From Elusimicrobiales bacterium (lineage in GTDB: Bacteria > Elusimicrobiota > Elusimicrobia > Elusimicrobiales > UBA9959), in NCBI GenBank assembly GCA_024681855.1, contig JAILAB010000007.1, positions 1 through 64,000 on the forward strand: DNA of 64,000 bases. Direction: 5' to 3'. Within the stretch, counting starts at the first letter, position 1. Each line of letters begins with the position of its first letter. Position numbers and translations under genes: made by a program. Below the pieces are notes generated by a model. The model was given only the letters and a program-made list of their open reading frames with translations. It was not told where the DNA came from and searched no databases. Below, piece by piece: positions 8,094-17,014 of the stretch.

Positions 8094-10424
8094 ATGGACG
8101 AAATTAAAGACGCAAAAGATCTTAAAGTTGTTCACACCCCCGGCGTTAAGCTGGATGCCATGGGCCTTGCCTGCGGCTCCCCCGCTTATACAGATGATGT
8201 GGAAATTCCTAATATGCTTTACGCTAAGATGCTTTGGAGTCCGCATGCCTATGCGAAAATAAAGAGCATAGACACGACAGAAGCATGGAAGGTTCCCGGC
8301 GTTAAGGCTATTCTTACTCATAAGGATTTGCCCCGCGTGCCGCATACAACGGCTGGCCAGGGCTATCCCGAGCCTTCTCCGTATGACACATATACTCTGG
8401 ATGATACCGTGCGCTATGTAGGCGACAGAGTTGCCGCAGTGGCGGCAGAAACGCTGGAAGCTGCAAAGGAAGCCGTATCTAAGATAAAAGTTGAATATGA
8501 AGTTCTGAAGCCTGTCTTTGGCATTTATGAGGCAATGGAAGAAGGCGCCCCGCAGGTTCACATGGAAAAAGATTCCAAGAACATACCGGATGCGAAACAC
8601 AATATTGCCGCAAAGTTTGACTTTGAAATTGCTCCTAAGAAATGGTTTGAAGAAGCTGATTATACTTTTGATGAATCATGGACTATTCCATACCTTCAGC
8701 ATTGCGCATTAGAGCCTCATACCACAATCTGTTATTTTGATAACAATGGCCGCCTTGTCATAAGAACCTCAACGCAGGTTCCTTTCCATGTTCGCCGCAT
8801 TGTGGCCCAGGCTTTGCAGATTCCTGTGAAAAACATAAGGGTAATAAAGCCCCGCATAGGCGGCGGCTTTGGCTCAAAGCAGGAAATACTGGAAGACATT
8901 GTCGCGGCTCTTGCATTAAAAACAAACCGCCCTGTTCGCCTGGAATATACGCGCAAGGAAGTGTTCATTTCCTCTAGAACCCGCCACCCTTCAATATGCC
9001 GCGTGCGCTGCGGCGTGAAGAAAGACGGCACAATCACAGACCTTGAATTGGGTATTTACCTGAACACTGGGGCTTATGGCTCACATGCCTTAACGGTTAT
9101 GATGTGCGCCGGCTCCCATGTGATTCCGATGTACCATGTTAAAAACAATATCAAGTTCATCGGACGCAGTGTTTATACCAATTTGCCTGTGGCAGGCGCA
9201 TACCGCGGTTATGGAGCCACTCAGTCCTTCTTCGCAATGGAATGCATGATGGACATGATGGCTGAAAAAATAGGAATGGATCCTGTTGAATTCCGCAAGA
9301 TGAATTATATACGGCTTGGCGAAGGCTCACCTGTGTTCAAAGCCATGGGCGAAGGCCGCGAAGGCGTAGAGCAGTTTATAACATCTACAGGCCTTATGGA
9401 AGGCATAGAGAAAGGAATCAAGGAATTCAAATGGTATGAGAAGGCCAGGAAGTACAAGAACCAGAAAGGCAATATACGCCGTGGCATAGGCATGGCCTGC
9501 ATGATGCAGGGCTCAGGCATTCCGGAAGTGGACATGGCCAGCTGTACCATAAAAATGAATGAGGACGGTTCTTTCAATATGCTGGCAGGCTGTGCCGACC
9601 TCGGAACTGGCGCTGATACTGTTCTGGCGCAGATAGCTGCAGAAGTCCTTGGCGTAAAGCATACTGATATCGTGGTTCTTTCCGCTGATACTGATGTAAC
9701 GCCTTTCGACGTGGGCGCTTATGCTTCTTCCACAACCTTTATTTCCGGCAATGCCGCAAAGAAGACGGCAGAAAAAGTGCGCGACATGATTTTGGAAGTT
9801 GGCGCTAAGATTCTAGATGAGAAAGTTGAAAATCTCTATTTAGAAGATCGCAAGGTTGTCTCTAAGAGCGGCGCAAGCTGCACTCTGTCTGAAGTGGCCA
9901 ACACTTCGCTGTATTACTATGACCAGCATCAGATTATAGCTTCTGCTTCTCATTATGCGCAGACCTCTCCGCCTCCTTTCCAGGCCAACTTTGCCGAAGT
10001 GGAGGTTGACATGGCAACCGGTAAGGTAACGCTATTGGATTACGTAAGCTGCATTGACTGCGGAACAGCGGTAAATACACAGCTTGCCCAGGGCCAGAAT
10101 GACGGCGCATGCATGAACGGTATAAGCCATACTCTATGCGAGGGCTTAGAATTCTCCGCAAATGGAACACCCCTGAACGCATCATTCCGCCGCTACAAGA
10201 TAATGTCAATGAATGACACAGCTCCGGTAAGGACTTTCTTCATACCGACATGGGAGCCAAACGGCCCGTTCGGTGCGAAATCAGTGTCTGAGATCGGCAT
10301 AAACGGCCCGTTGCCGGCAATTTCCAATGCCATATACAATGCCGTAGGCGTAAGGATGAATGTCGCTCCTTTCACTCCGGATAAAGTATATGCCGCATTA
10401 AAGGAAAAAGCCAAGGCTGAATAA
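8094..10424 (+). CDS. Xanthine dehydrogenase family molybdopterin-binding subunit (set 2)
   Basis: GGGFGSKQE, GAYRGYGATQ, GCADLGTGADTV, AKSVSEIGINGPLPAISNAI motifs; ORF can start at 8076, ATG 8094 preferred. Confidence 0.9.
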   Translation: MDEIKDAKDLKVVHTPGVKLDAMGLACGSPAYTDDVEIPNMLYAKMLWSPHAYAKIKSIDTTEAWKVPGVKAILTHKDLPRVPHTTAGQGYPEPSPYDTYTLDDTVRYVGDRVAAVAAETLEAAKEAVSKIKVEYEVLKPVFGIYEAMEEGAPQVHMEKDSKNIPDAKHNIAAKFDFEIAPKKWFEEADYTFDESWTIPYLQHCALEPHTTICYFDNNGRLVIRTSTQVPFHVRRIVAQALQIPVKNIRVIKPRIGGGFGSKQEILEDIVAALALKTNRPVRLEYTRKEVFISSRTRHPSICRVRCGVKKDGTITDLELGIYLNTGAYGSHALTVMMCAGSHVIPMYHVKNNIKFIGRSVYTNLPVAGAYRGYGATQSFFAMECMMDMMAEKIGMDPVEFRKMNYIRLGEGSPVFKAMGEGREGVEQFITSTGLMEGIEKGIKEFKWYEKARKYKNQKGNIRRGIGMACMMQGSGIPEVDMASCTIKMNEDGSFNMLAGCADLGTGADTVLAQIAAEVLGVKHTDIVVLSADTDVTPFDVGAYASSTTFISGNAAKKTAEKVRDMILEVGAKILDEKVENLYLEDRKVVSKSGASCTLSEVANTSLYYYDQHQIIASASHYAQTSPPPFQANFAEVEVDMATGKVTLLDYVSCIDCGTAVNTQLAQGQNDGACMNGISHTLCEGLEFSANGTPLNASFRRYKIMSMNDTAPVRTFFIPTWEPNGPFGAKSVSEIGINGPLPAISNAIYNAVGVRMNVAPFTPDKVYAALKEKAKAE

Positions 10425-10473
10425 TAAATTTCAGCCTATATGCCTTGCTGCTTTTTTGCGGCTGAGGACAGAA

Positions 10474-10510
10474 AAAGAATCCCGCCAGTTCAGGGCGGGA
10501 TTCTTTTTTT
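10474..10510 (+). terminator. Rho-independent terminator after Mo-hydroxylase operon
   Basis: AAGAATCCCGCC agttcag GGCGGGATTCTT TTTTT. Confidence 0.88.
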
Positions 10511-10550
10511 CAGTCTAACGGTTATTTTAGCTGGTAACATTTGTTTTTTT

Positions 10551-10648
10551 AGTCCTGAACTTGTTTCAGAACCTATTTAAGCCGCAGATATGCTGAAATA
10601 AGTTCATCATGACGGGAAAAATGTAAAATCAATAATCTTCTTATAAAT
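10551..10648 (-). repeat. Intergenic two-hairpin repeat family, copy 2 (shortened)
   Basis: TCCTGAACTTGTTTCAGAACC...TTAAGCCGCAGATATGCTGAAATAAGTTCATCATGACGGG...AAAATCAATAATCTTCTTATAAA, as in the other copies. Confidence 0.8.
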
Positions 10649-10731
10649 AGCGAAATTATAAAATCAATACTCTTCTTGTATTGAGCGTTTCCGTTTTTCG
10701 GTTTGAACCTGCTTATTTGATAAAATATAAC

Positions 10732-10778
10732 TTGAAGATGTTCCTTGCATAACCATCTTCAAAATAAAAAACAAGGAG
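10732..10778 (+). promoter_or_regulatory. preQ1 class I-like riboswitch
   Basis: TTGAAGATG-TTCCTTGCATAAC-CATCTTCAA hairpin, then A-rich AATAAAAAA and CAAGGAG. Loop TCCTTG is perfectly complementary to tail CAAGGA (H-type pseudoknot over the SD). Layout matches preQ1-I (stem, UUC..GC..ACC loop, AUAAAAAAC.AAGGA tail). Sits just upstream of a VUT/YhhQ-like transporter. Confidence 0.82.
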
Positions 10779-10789
10779 AACTTGAATAT

Positions 10790-11554
10790 ATGTTTCTTAA
10801 AAATCAAACTTCCGCTTTTTTTGCGGAAATCAAAATTCTCATGAAGAATGTTCCTCCGCTGATGTTTACATTCTTCGTCATTTCAATAATCGGAATGAAC
10901 CTTCTTGCCAATAAAAGCCTGGACACAGGCCTAAGCTGGCTCGCTTTGGACTGTGGCTTTCTGCTTTCATGGGTGGCTTTTCTTACAATGGACATAATGA
11001 CAAAGCGTTTTGGTCCTAAAGCCGCAACGCAGATTTCCGTAATAGCTCTGCTTATTAATCTGGCTTTTGCCGGGCTTATGTATGCTGGCAGCTTAGTTCC
11101 GGGAACTTGGGGGGAAGCATATATTGCCGGCCATGAAGCGTATATAAATGCCGCATTGGACAATACTTTTGGCGGAACCTGGTATATAATACTCGGAAGT
11201 TCTGTGGCCTTTCTGTCTTCTGCTTTTCTGAACAATTTCCTTAACTGGAAAATAGGCTGTTTTTTCAGTAAAATGCCAGACTCATTCAAAATTTTTGCCG
11301 CTAGGGCATATATTTCCACGTTCATAGCCCAGTTTGCAGATAATTTAATATTTGCGCTTATAGTTTCCAGAACTTTTTTCCATTGGTCCATGCTTCAGTG
11401 CATAACCTGCGCCATAACAGGAGCAACTGCCGAACTTTTATGCGAAGTGATTTTCTCTCCTGTAGGATATAATGTGTCAAAGAAGTGGCAAAAAGAAAAA
11501 GTGGGACAGGATTATATAGATTTTATTGCGCAGACAAGGTCTTGCGGAGCATGA
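10790..11554 (+). CDS. VUT family (YhhQ-like) transporter, probable queuosine-precursor transporter
   Basis: Multi-TM protein with VUT-like GMNLLANKSLDTGLSWLALDCGFLLSWVAFLTMDIMTKRFGPKAA; preQ1-I-like element in its leader; ATG 10790 after AAGGAG. Confidence 0.8.
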   Translation: MFLKNQTSAFFAEIKILMKNVPPLMFTFFVISIIGMNLLANKSLDTGLSWLALDCGFLLSWVAFLTMDIMTKRFGPKAATQISVIALLINLAFAGLMYAGSLVPGTWGEAYIAGHEAYINAALDNTFGGTWYIILGSSVAFLSSAFLNNFLNWKIGCFFSKMPDSFKIFAARAYISTFIAQFADNLIFALIVSRTFFHWSMLQCITCAITGATAELLCEVIFSPVGYNVSKKWQKEKVGQDYIDFIAQTRSCGA

Positions 11555-12198
11555 AAACTATAATAACCGGAACTTCCCGCGGCATAGGGCGCGCGGCAGC
11601 CTTGAAATTCCTGAAAGAAGGCCATGAAGTAATAGGCTTTGACATTCAGGAATCCTCTATAATTGATGAAAAATATAAGCATATAAGACAGAGCATAACG
11701 TCTAAGAATCTGCCAGAGTTAGAAGGCATTGAAATCCTGGTGAACAATGCCGGGGTTCAGAATTCCGAAGATGATATTGAGGTGAACCTTAAAGGCACTA
11801 TCAATATAACCGAGAAATATGGCATTCAGCCGAATATAAAAGCCATTGTGATGATTGCTTCTGCCAGCGCGAGAAGCGGCAGCGAATTCCCGGTATATGC
11901 CGCAAGCAAGGGCGGAGTCGTTACATATATGAAGAATGTAGCCCAGCGCATAGCCGCATACAAGGCCGTATGCAATAGCATTTCTGCCGGCGGAGTTATT
12001 ACGGAGCTGAATAATCACATACTGCAATCCGATGAGCTTTGGAACAAAGTTTTAGATGAGACTTTGCTTCATAAGTGGTCCTCAAAAGAGGAAATAGCCG
12101 ATTGGATTTATTTTCTTGCCGCATTTAATAAGAGCATGACGGCGCAGGACATATTAATAGATAATGGCGAGGCCGCCAAGTTCAATTTCATCTGGTAA
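11551..12198 (+). CDS. SDR family NAD(P)-dependent oxidoreductase
   Basis: ITGTSRGIGRAAALKFL (TGxxxGIG), LVNNAG, YAASKGGV motifs; ATGA overlap with upstream gene. Confidence 0.88.
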   Translation: MKTIITGTSRGIGRAAALKFLKEGHEVIGFDIQESSIIDEKYKHIRQSITSKNLPELEGIEILVNNAGVQNSEDDIEVNLKGTINITEKYGIQPNIKAIVMIASASARSGSEFPVYAASKGGVVTYMKNVAQRIAAYKAVCNSISAGGVITELNNHILQSDELWNKVLDETLLHKWSSKEEIADWIYFLAAFNKSMTAQDILIDNGEAAKFNFIW

Positions 12199-12229
12199 GC
12201 ATTTGCCTTTGAAAATATAAGGAGAATAT

Positions 12230-12865
12230 ATGAGACCTGATCCGAATACCTTATTTCCCAATCCGAAAATACCGGGCATTTGTTATATAAAAAATGCAGT
12301 TAAAAGCCCGAATATCATAATAGGCGATTACACGTACTATCATGACCCGGAAGGCGCGGATCAGTTTGAAAAACATGTTACTCATTTTTATCCTTTCATT
12401 GGAGATAAGCTGATAATAGGAAAGTTCTGCGCTATTGCAAGTGGAATAGAATTTGTGATGAATGGGGCCAATCACAGAATGAATTGCATAAGCACATATC
12501 CCTTTTACATAATGGGCGGGGATTGGGGCAGTGCCATGGCTCCGGTCAAAGATGAGCTGCCGCTGAAAGGCGATACAATAGTGGGCAATGATGTATGGAT
12601 AGGACAGAATGTTACGGTAATGCCAGGAGTTCATATAGGCGATGGCGCCATAATAGGCGCTAATGCGGTGGTAGCCAGGGATATTCCGCCTTATTCCATA
12701 GCAGTAGGCAATCCATGCCGTGTAGTCAAAAAAAGATTCAGCGATGAAATCATAAGCCATCTTCTTGAAATAAAATGGTGGGACTGGGACATAGAAAAAA
12801 TAGAGTCATCTTTCGCAGCTTTGTCTTCCGGCGACTTGTCATTAATAAAGAAATTAAAGCCTTAG
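12230..12865 (+). CDS. Vat-family (streptogramin A/xenobiotic) O-acetyltransferase, left-handed beta-helix
   Basis: IGDYTYYHDPEG, IGKFCAIASGIEFVMNGANHRMN, GDTIVGNDVWIGQNVTVMPGVHIGDGAIIGANAVVARDIPPYSIAVGNP, closely Vat-like. Confidence 0.85.
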   Translation: MRPDPNTLFPNPKIPGICYIKNAVKSPNIIIGDYTYYHDPEGADQFEKHVTHFYPFIGDKLIIGKFCAIASGIEFVMNGANHRMNCISTYPFYIMGGDWGSAMAPVKDELPLKGDTIVGNDVWIGQNVTVMPGVHIGDGAIIGANAVVARDIPPYSIAVGNPCRVVKKRFSDEIISHLLEIKWWDWDIEKIESSFAALSSGDLSLIKKLKP

Positions 12866-13095
12866 TGATTTTATTTGTTTTATATTTTGTCTATGTCATA
12901 GCGGCTTAAGCATGCTGTTTGCGGCATGTGGCAAGGAGGCTAAGGCTTAATGCTTATAAGTTGCAGACATGCCTATTTTAATGCCTGCCGCAAGACCTTA
13001 GCCGTATACCTTGTTGTATTGAAAAAATAACAATTTTACTATCAAAAAAAAGACTATTGAATCAAGCCCTAATATGTGTTATATAATATTCCTGT

Positions 13096-13111
13096 ACACA
13101 ATTCATTGTGG
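13096..13111 (+). promoter_or_regulatory. Candidate NrdR box 1
   Basis: ACACAATTCATTGTGG, near-palindrome matching the 16-bp NrdR box pattern (ACACWATATWTWGTGT-like), upstream of nrdR-nrdD. Confidence 0.65.
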
Positions 13112-13126
13112 TTTATTAGTGAATTT

Positions 13127-13142
13127 GCACAAAATATTGTTT
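13127..13142 (+). promoter_or_regulatory. Candidate NrdR box 2
   Basis: GCACAAAATATTGTTT, 31 bp start-to-start from box 1; overlaps a possible -35 (TTGTTT 13137-13142) with -10 TATACT (13159-13164). Confidence 0.55.
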
Positions 13143-13244
13143 TTTTTAAATTATAGCGTATACTTAGATAAAGCTATATGGCAAAGCCGGGTTTGGCTTT
13201 AGCAATATGCCTTAGGCACATATAAAAGGCGGTGAATAAACAGC

Positions 13245-13817
13245 ATGAGATGTCCGTTTTGCATGGCAACAGAAACTAAGGTGGTTGACAGCCGTGAAGT
13301 TGTTAATACTTTTGATGTCCGCCGCCGCAGGGAATGTGAGAAGTGTCATAAGCGTTTTACTACTTATGAACGCATTGAGCAGAATCCCATTGCCATAATA
13401 AAAAAGGATGGCCGCCGTGAAGTTTTTTCACCGCAAAAGCTGAAAACAGCTATTGCTCTTGCCTGTCATAAAAGGCCCGTTAGCGCTGAACTTATAGATG
13501 GTTTCTGCGCTGAGATAGAGGCCTCTTTGCGCAATGAGGCTGAAAGCGAGATAGCAAGCTCTTTCATTGGCGAACTTGTTATGGAGAAGCTGAAAACAGC
13601 TGACAAGGTAGCTTATATACGTTTTGCATCTATATATCGGGATTTTGCGGATGTTAAAGATTTCCGCAAAGCCATAAAAGAAGTCTCCGGAAGCGCGTCC
13701 AAGACTGCGTCATCTAAGCCTAAGCCAGCAATGGCAGCAGAAGATATGGAGCAGCAGGACACTAATGCCGCAGAGCATGGCGGCGGGTCTGGAGCCTGCG
13801 GTAAAGATATACTTTGA
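13245..13817 (+). CDS. nrdR: Transcriptional repressor NrdR
   Basis: MRCPFC...TKVVDSREV...VRRRRECEKCHKRFTTYER zinc ribbon plus ATP-cone; low-complexity C-terminal extension. Confidence 0.93.
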   Translation: MRCPFCMATETKVVDSREVVNTFDVRRRRECEKCHKRFTTYERIEQNPIAIIKKDGRREVFSPQKLKTAIALACHKRPVSAELIDGFCAEIEASLRNEAESEIASSFIGELVMEKLKTADKVAYIRFASIYRDFADVKDFRKAIKEVSGSASKTASSKPKPAMAAEDMEQQDTNAAEHGGGSGACGKDIL

Positions 13818-13871
13818 TATTTGACAGCTTGCGCATGTCGCAGCAATGATAGCCCAAGGAGGGCTGAAAAG

Positions 13872-16800
13872 ATGAATGGACTTTTTCCAAAAATTATTAA
13901 GAAAAGAAACGGTAAGATAACAGCTTTTAATATAGACAAGATAAAGCAGGCTATTTATAAGGCCGCTTATACGGTTGGAGGCCGCGATGAAGAGAAAGCC
14001 GCAGGCCTGGCGGATGAAGTTGCACGCCGCCTTAATGAAGAATTTTCCTTGAAAGGCTCAATTCCTACCGTTGATGACAGCAATGCCATGTGTATACGAA
14101 TTTTGCGTGAGCAGGGCTTTGATAAGACAGCCGCTAAGTTTGAAAGCTATGCGGCAGACAGAAGCCGCGTTAGAAGAAGCGGCCTTCTTGTTAAGAAGCG
14201 CAAGAAAAATGCGGACATAACAGATCAGATGCTTCTCGTTCAGTCTTTTTCAAATGAAACAACAGAGCCTTTTGACCGGGCAAAGCTGGCTGATTATTTT
14301 GAAAAGGAATATAAGCTTACGCCAGAGCTTTCAGATATGATAGCTAAGGAAACGGAAAACTCTGCTTATCAGCTGGCGGAAAAATATGGCACAAGAAGCT
14401 TTGATACGCATTTCCTAAGGCGCATAGCGGAATCCCATTTTACCATGATGGGCATACCAGTTAAGCAGTCTTCGCTTTCAATCCCTCTTTCAACTGTAGA
14501 AGCCTTGGTTGTGTCAAACAGCAAGGAAAACAGTAATATAACTTCCAATAATCCTGAAGCGGTTAATCTGGGCATAGCCGAATATGCGTTAAAGCAATAC
14601 AATCTCCGTTGCGTTTTCTCTGAAGAGGTTTCAGATGCACATAACAAAGGCATAATACATATTCATGACCTTGGCTATCCGCAAAGAGTTTACTGCTCAA
14701 GCCATTCTGTGGAATATATAAAAAAATATGGTTTGGATAAGATTGTTGCCAATCTTCAGAACAAAAGCTATCCGGCCAAGTCTGCCATGGTTCTTAATGG
14801 CCATATACAGACATTTTTGGCTTCCATGCAGTCCCGCTATGCCGGGGCGCTGGGCTTCGGCTTTCTTAATATATTGTATGCCCCAATGCTTAATTGCCCT
14901 CAGGTTATTGTTGAAGGAGAGCTGGAAGGCAAAATTACCCGCATTCCCAAATCTTCGCTGGCTGCGCTGGAAGAGGCAGGGACTATAAGTTATGAGGATG
15001 GCACAGCCGTTCCTTTTTTCAAGAAGCTGCGTGAATTTACCGCGCTTGCGCCAATACCAAGGAAGGAAATGAGGCAGATTGCCCAGAATCTGATTTTCTC
15101 AGCAAGCCAAAACGCTTTCAGCCGCGGAGGGCAGACTTTGTTTATTGATTTTAACATTCATACCGGCGTTCCGCAGTACTTGCGCAATGTCCCGGCTTTA
15201 GGCCCTGGCGGTAAATATATGCTAGAGGATAAAGATGGTAACATAGAGTTTGTTGATGAATCTCCCCGTTTTAAAGGGGCAGAAGGAGATTCCAGAAATG
15301 GGGATGCTCTTAATCCAAAAGACGGACGCAAATATATAACTTACGGAGATCCGAGACTTGTCAAAACCGCTCAGGATTTTGCAATAGAGCTAATGAAGGT
15401 ATGGAATGCGGGAGATAAGCATGGAATACAGTTCTCTTTCCCTAAATGCGACCTGCATGTTTCTAAGGAAACGCTTGAAAATCCTGATGAAAGAGCTGTC
15501 TTTGAAGAAGCATGCCGTTTGGCAAGCAAAAACGGTTCCACATATTTTATGTTTGACAGGGATGGAGCAGGGGCTACATTAGCTCAATGCTGCCGTCTTA
15601 AAGAAAAAGTTACGGACCCCGATCTGCTTAAACATCCTGAAAAAATACGCTTTACAGGCTTCCAGAATGTTACAATCAATCTGCCTCAGGCTAGCTTCAG
15701 AGGAAAAGATCTTAATGGGACTTTAGCAGAAATAGGCAAAGCCATGGACCTTGCTCTTAAGGCTCATTTGGAAAAGAAAGCCTATATACAAAAGCTGCTT
15801 AATACAGATGGCAGTCCTCTGCGCTCGCTTGGCCTGCCTTCAGATGACGGCACTCCTTATGTGAATTTAGAAAAAAGCACTTATATAATAGGCCTTATAG
15901 GCCTTAATGAGGCTGTTCAATACCTTACCGGTCATGAGCTTCATGAAAGCCGAAACTCTTATGAGACAGGCCTTAAAATAGTTGATTTCATGTATCAGAA
16001 AATACAGGATTTGCGTAAGGAATATGGCCTTAAGTTCACAATTGAAGAAACTCCTGCCGAAAGCGCTACGCAGAAACTTGCTAAAGGCGATCTCGCACGC
16101 TTCCCAATAGCTAGGAAATATATAAAAGGAAATCTTGATCATGCCCCGTATTACACAAATTCCGTGCATCTGAATCCTGGCGCGGATGTGTCAATACTTG
16201 ACCGCATAGAACTGCAGTCAAAATTCCATGAAATGATTGAAAGCGGTTCAATCATACATGTGTATTGCGGTGAAAATAAGATTCCTGCGGAATCTATAGC
16301 TTCACTGATTGAGAAAAGCTATTATGAAACGCGCTCATCACAAATAACCGTTTCGCCTGAGTTCACTCATTGCAATAGCTGTCATAGCAATTATTTCGGC
16401 TTTAAGGATTTCTGCGACAAATGCGGCAGTAAGGATGTAGTAAAGCGCACTAAGATTGTAGGATATTTCTCTAATCTTGACGGATGGAATGATTCTCAAT
16501 TGGAAATAAGCAGGGCCCGTGAGAAGGCTGCAAAGCAATATGCTGATTTTTCGCCTAAAGTGCCTTGGCTGCGCGAAAAAGATTCCTCCAAAAAAGTGAT
16601 GATTTTTGGTAAGGCCGGATGCGGGAACTGCGAGGATGCTAAAAAAATGCTTGGCCGCATTATTGATGAGAAAGGTTTAGCTGGGCAAATAAAGCTGGAA
16701 TTTTATGACTTGCAGAGTGCTAATGCACGCATTACAGCAGCTTTATTGTCAGTGCCGCTTGATCCAATACCCACTATTCTTGTAAAAAATGGTCAGCGCA

Positions 16801-16970
16801 TTTTCAAGCATGAAATGCAGTTTCGCAGGGGTAAGCCTGTGCGCCGCAATGTGCTAGACTATGAACGCATGATAAATGAGGCTTTCGGAGTGAAGCCTGA
16901 GCAGGATAATGCCTCAGGCGGCAGAATGAAAAGCCAAATGATTGCTGCAGATTTGCGGAAAGACTGCTGA
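13872..16970 (+). CDS. nrdD: Anaerobic ribonucleoside-triphosphate reductase with C-terminal redoxin domain
   Basis: N-terminal ATP-cone, NrdD core, CNSCHSNYFGFKDFCDKCG Zn site, KIVGYFSNLDGW glycyl-radical-type motif, then VMIFGKAGCGNCEDAKKML redoxin domain; SD AAGGAGG before ATG 13872. Confidence 0.92.
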   Translation: MNGLFPKIIKKRNGKITAFNIDKIKQAIYKAAYTVGGRDEEKAAGLADEVARRLNEEFSLKGSIPTVDDSNAMCIRILREQGFDKTAAKFESYAADRSRVRRSGLLVKKRKKNADITDQMLLVQSFSNETTEPFDRAKLADYFEKEYKLTPELSDMIAKETENSAYQLAEKYGTRSFDTHFLRRIAESHFTMMGIPVKQSSLSIPLSTVEALVVSNSKENSNITSNNPEAVNLGIAEYALKQYNLRCVFSEEVSDAHNKGIIHIHDLGYPQRVYCSSHSVEYIKKYGLDKIVANLQNKSYPAKSAMVLNGHIQTFLASMQSRYAGALGFGFLNILYAPMLNCPQVIVEGELEGKITRIPKSSLAALEEAGTISYEDGTAVPFFKKLREFTALAPIPRKEMRQIAQNLIFSASQNAFSRGGQTLFIDFNIHTGVPQYLRNVPALGPGGKYMLEDKDGNIEFVDESPRFKGAEGDSRNGDALNPKDGRKYITYGDPRLVKTAQDFAIELMKVWNAGDKHGIQFSFPKCDLHVSKETLENPDERAVFEEACRLASKNGSTYFMFDRDGAGATLAQCCRLKEKVTDPDLLKHPEKIRFTGFQNVTINLPQASFRGKDLNGTLAEIGKAMDLALKAHLEKKAYIQKLLNTDGSPLRSLGLPSDDGTPYVNLEKSTYIIGLIGLNEAVQYLTGHELHESRNSYETGLKIVDFMYQKIQDLRKEYGLKFTIEETPAESATQKLAKGDLARFPIARKYIKGNLDHAPYYTNSVHLNPGADVSILDRIELQSKFHEMIESGSIIHVYCGENKIPAESIASLIEKSYYETRSSQITVSPEFTHCNSCHSNYFGFKDFCDKCGSKDVVKRTKIVGYFSNLDGWNDSQLEISRAREKAAKQYADFSPKVPWLREKDSSKKVMIFGKAGCGNCEDAKKMLGRIIDEKGLAGQIKLEFYDLQSANARITAALLSVPLDPIPTILVKNGQRIFKHEMQFRRGKPVRRNVLDYERMINEAFGVKPEQDNASGGRMKSQMIAADLRKDC

Positions 16971-17014
16971 ACAAAAAACTGGAAGGCCTCAAAGGCCATG
17001 CAGGTTAGGAAAAA

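Noticed and set aside
2956-10424. Selenocysteine (in-frame TGA) in the Mo hydroxylases
   Set aside because: ORFs are continuous and motifs complete; selenium in such enzymes is a cofactor, not Sec, and no SECIS-like element is needed
10678-12865. Genomic island or IS element carrying the Vat-like gene
   Set aside because: No transposase, integrase or terminal inverted repeats; upstream genes form a coherent riboswitch-controlled unit
13165-13235. GGCAAAGCCGGGTTTGGC segment considered as part of a c-di-GMP-I (GEMM) or other riboswitch in the nrdR leader
   Set aside because: Only a short AAAGCC/GGCTTT hairpin and partial consensus words; the full conserved core and helices are missing
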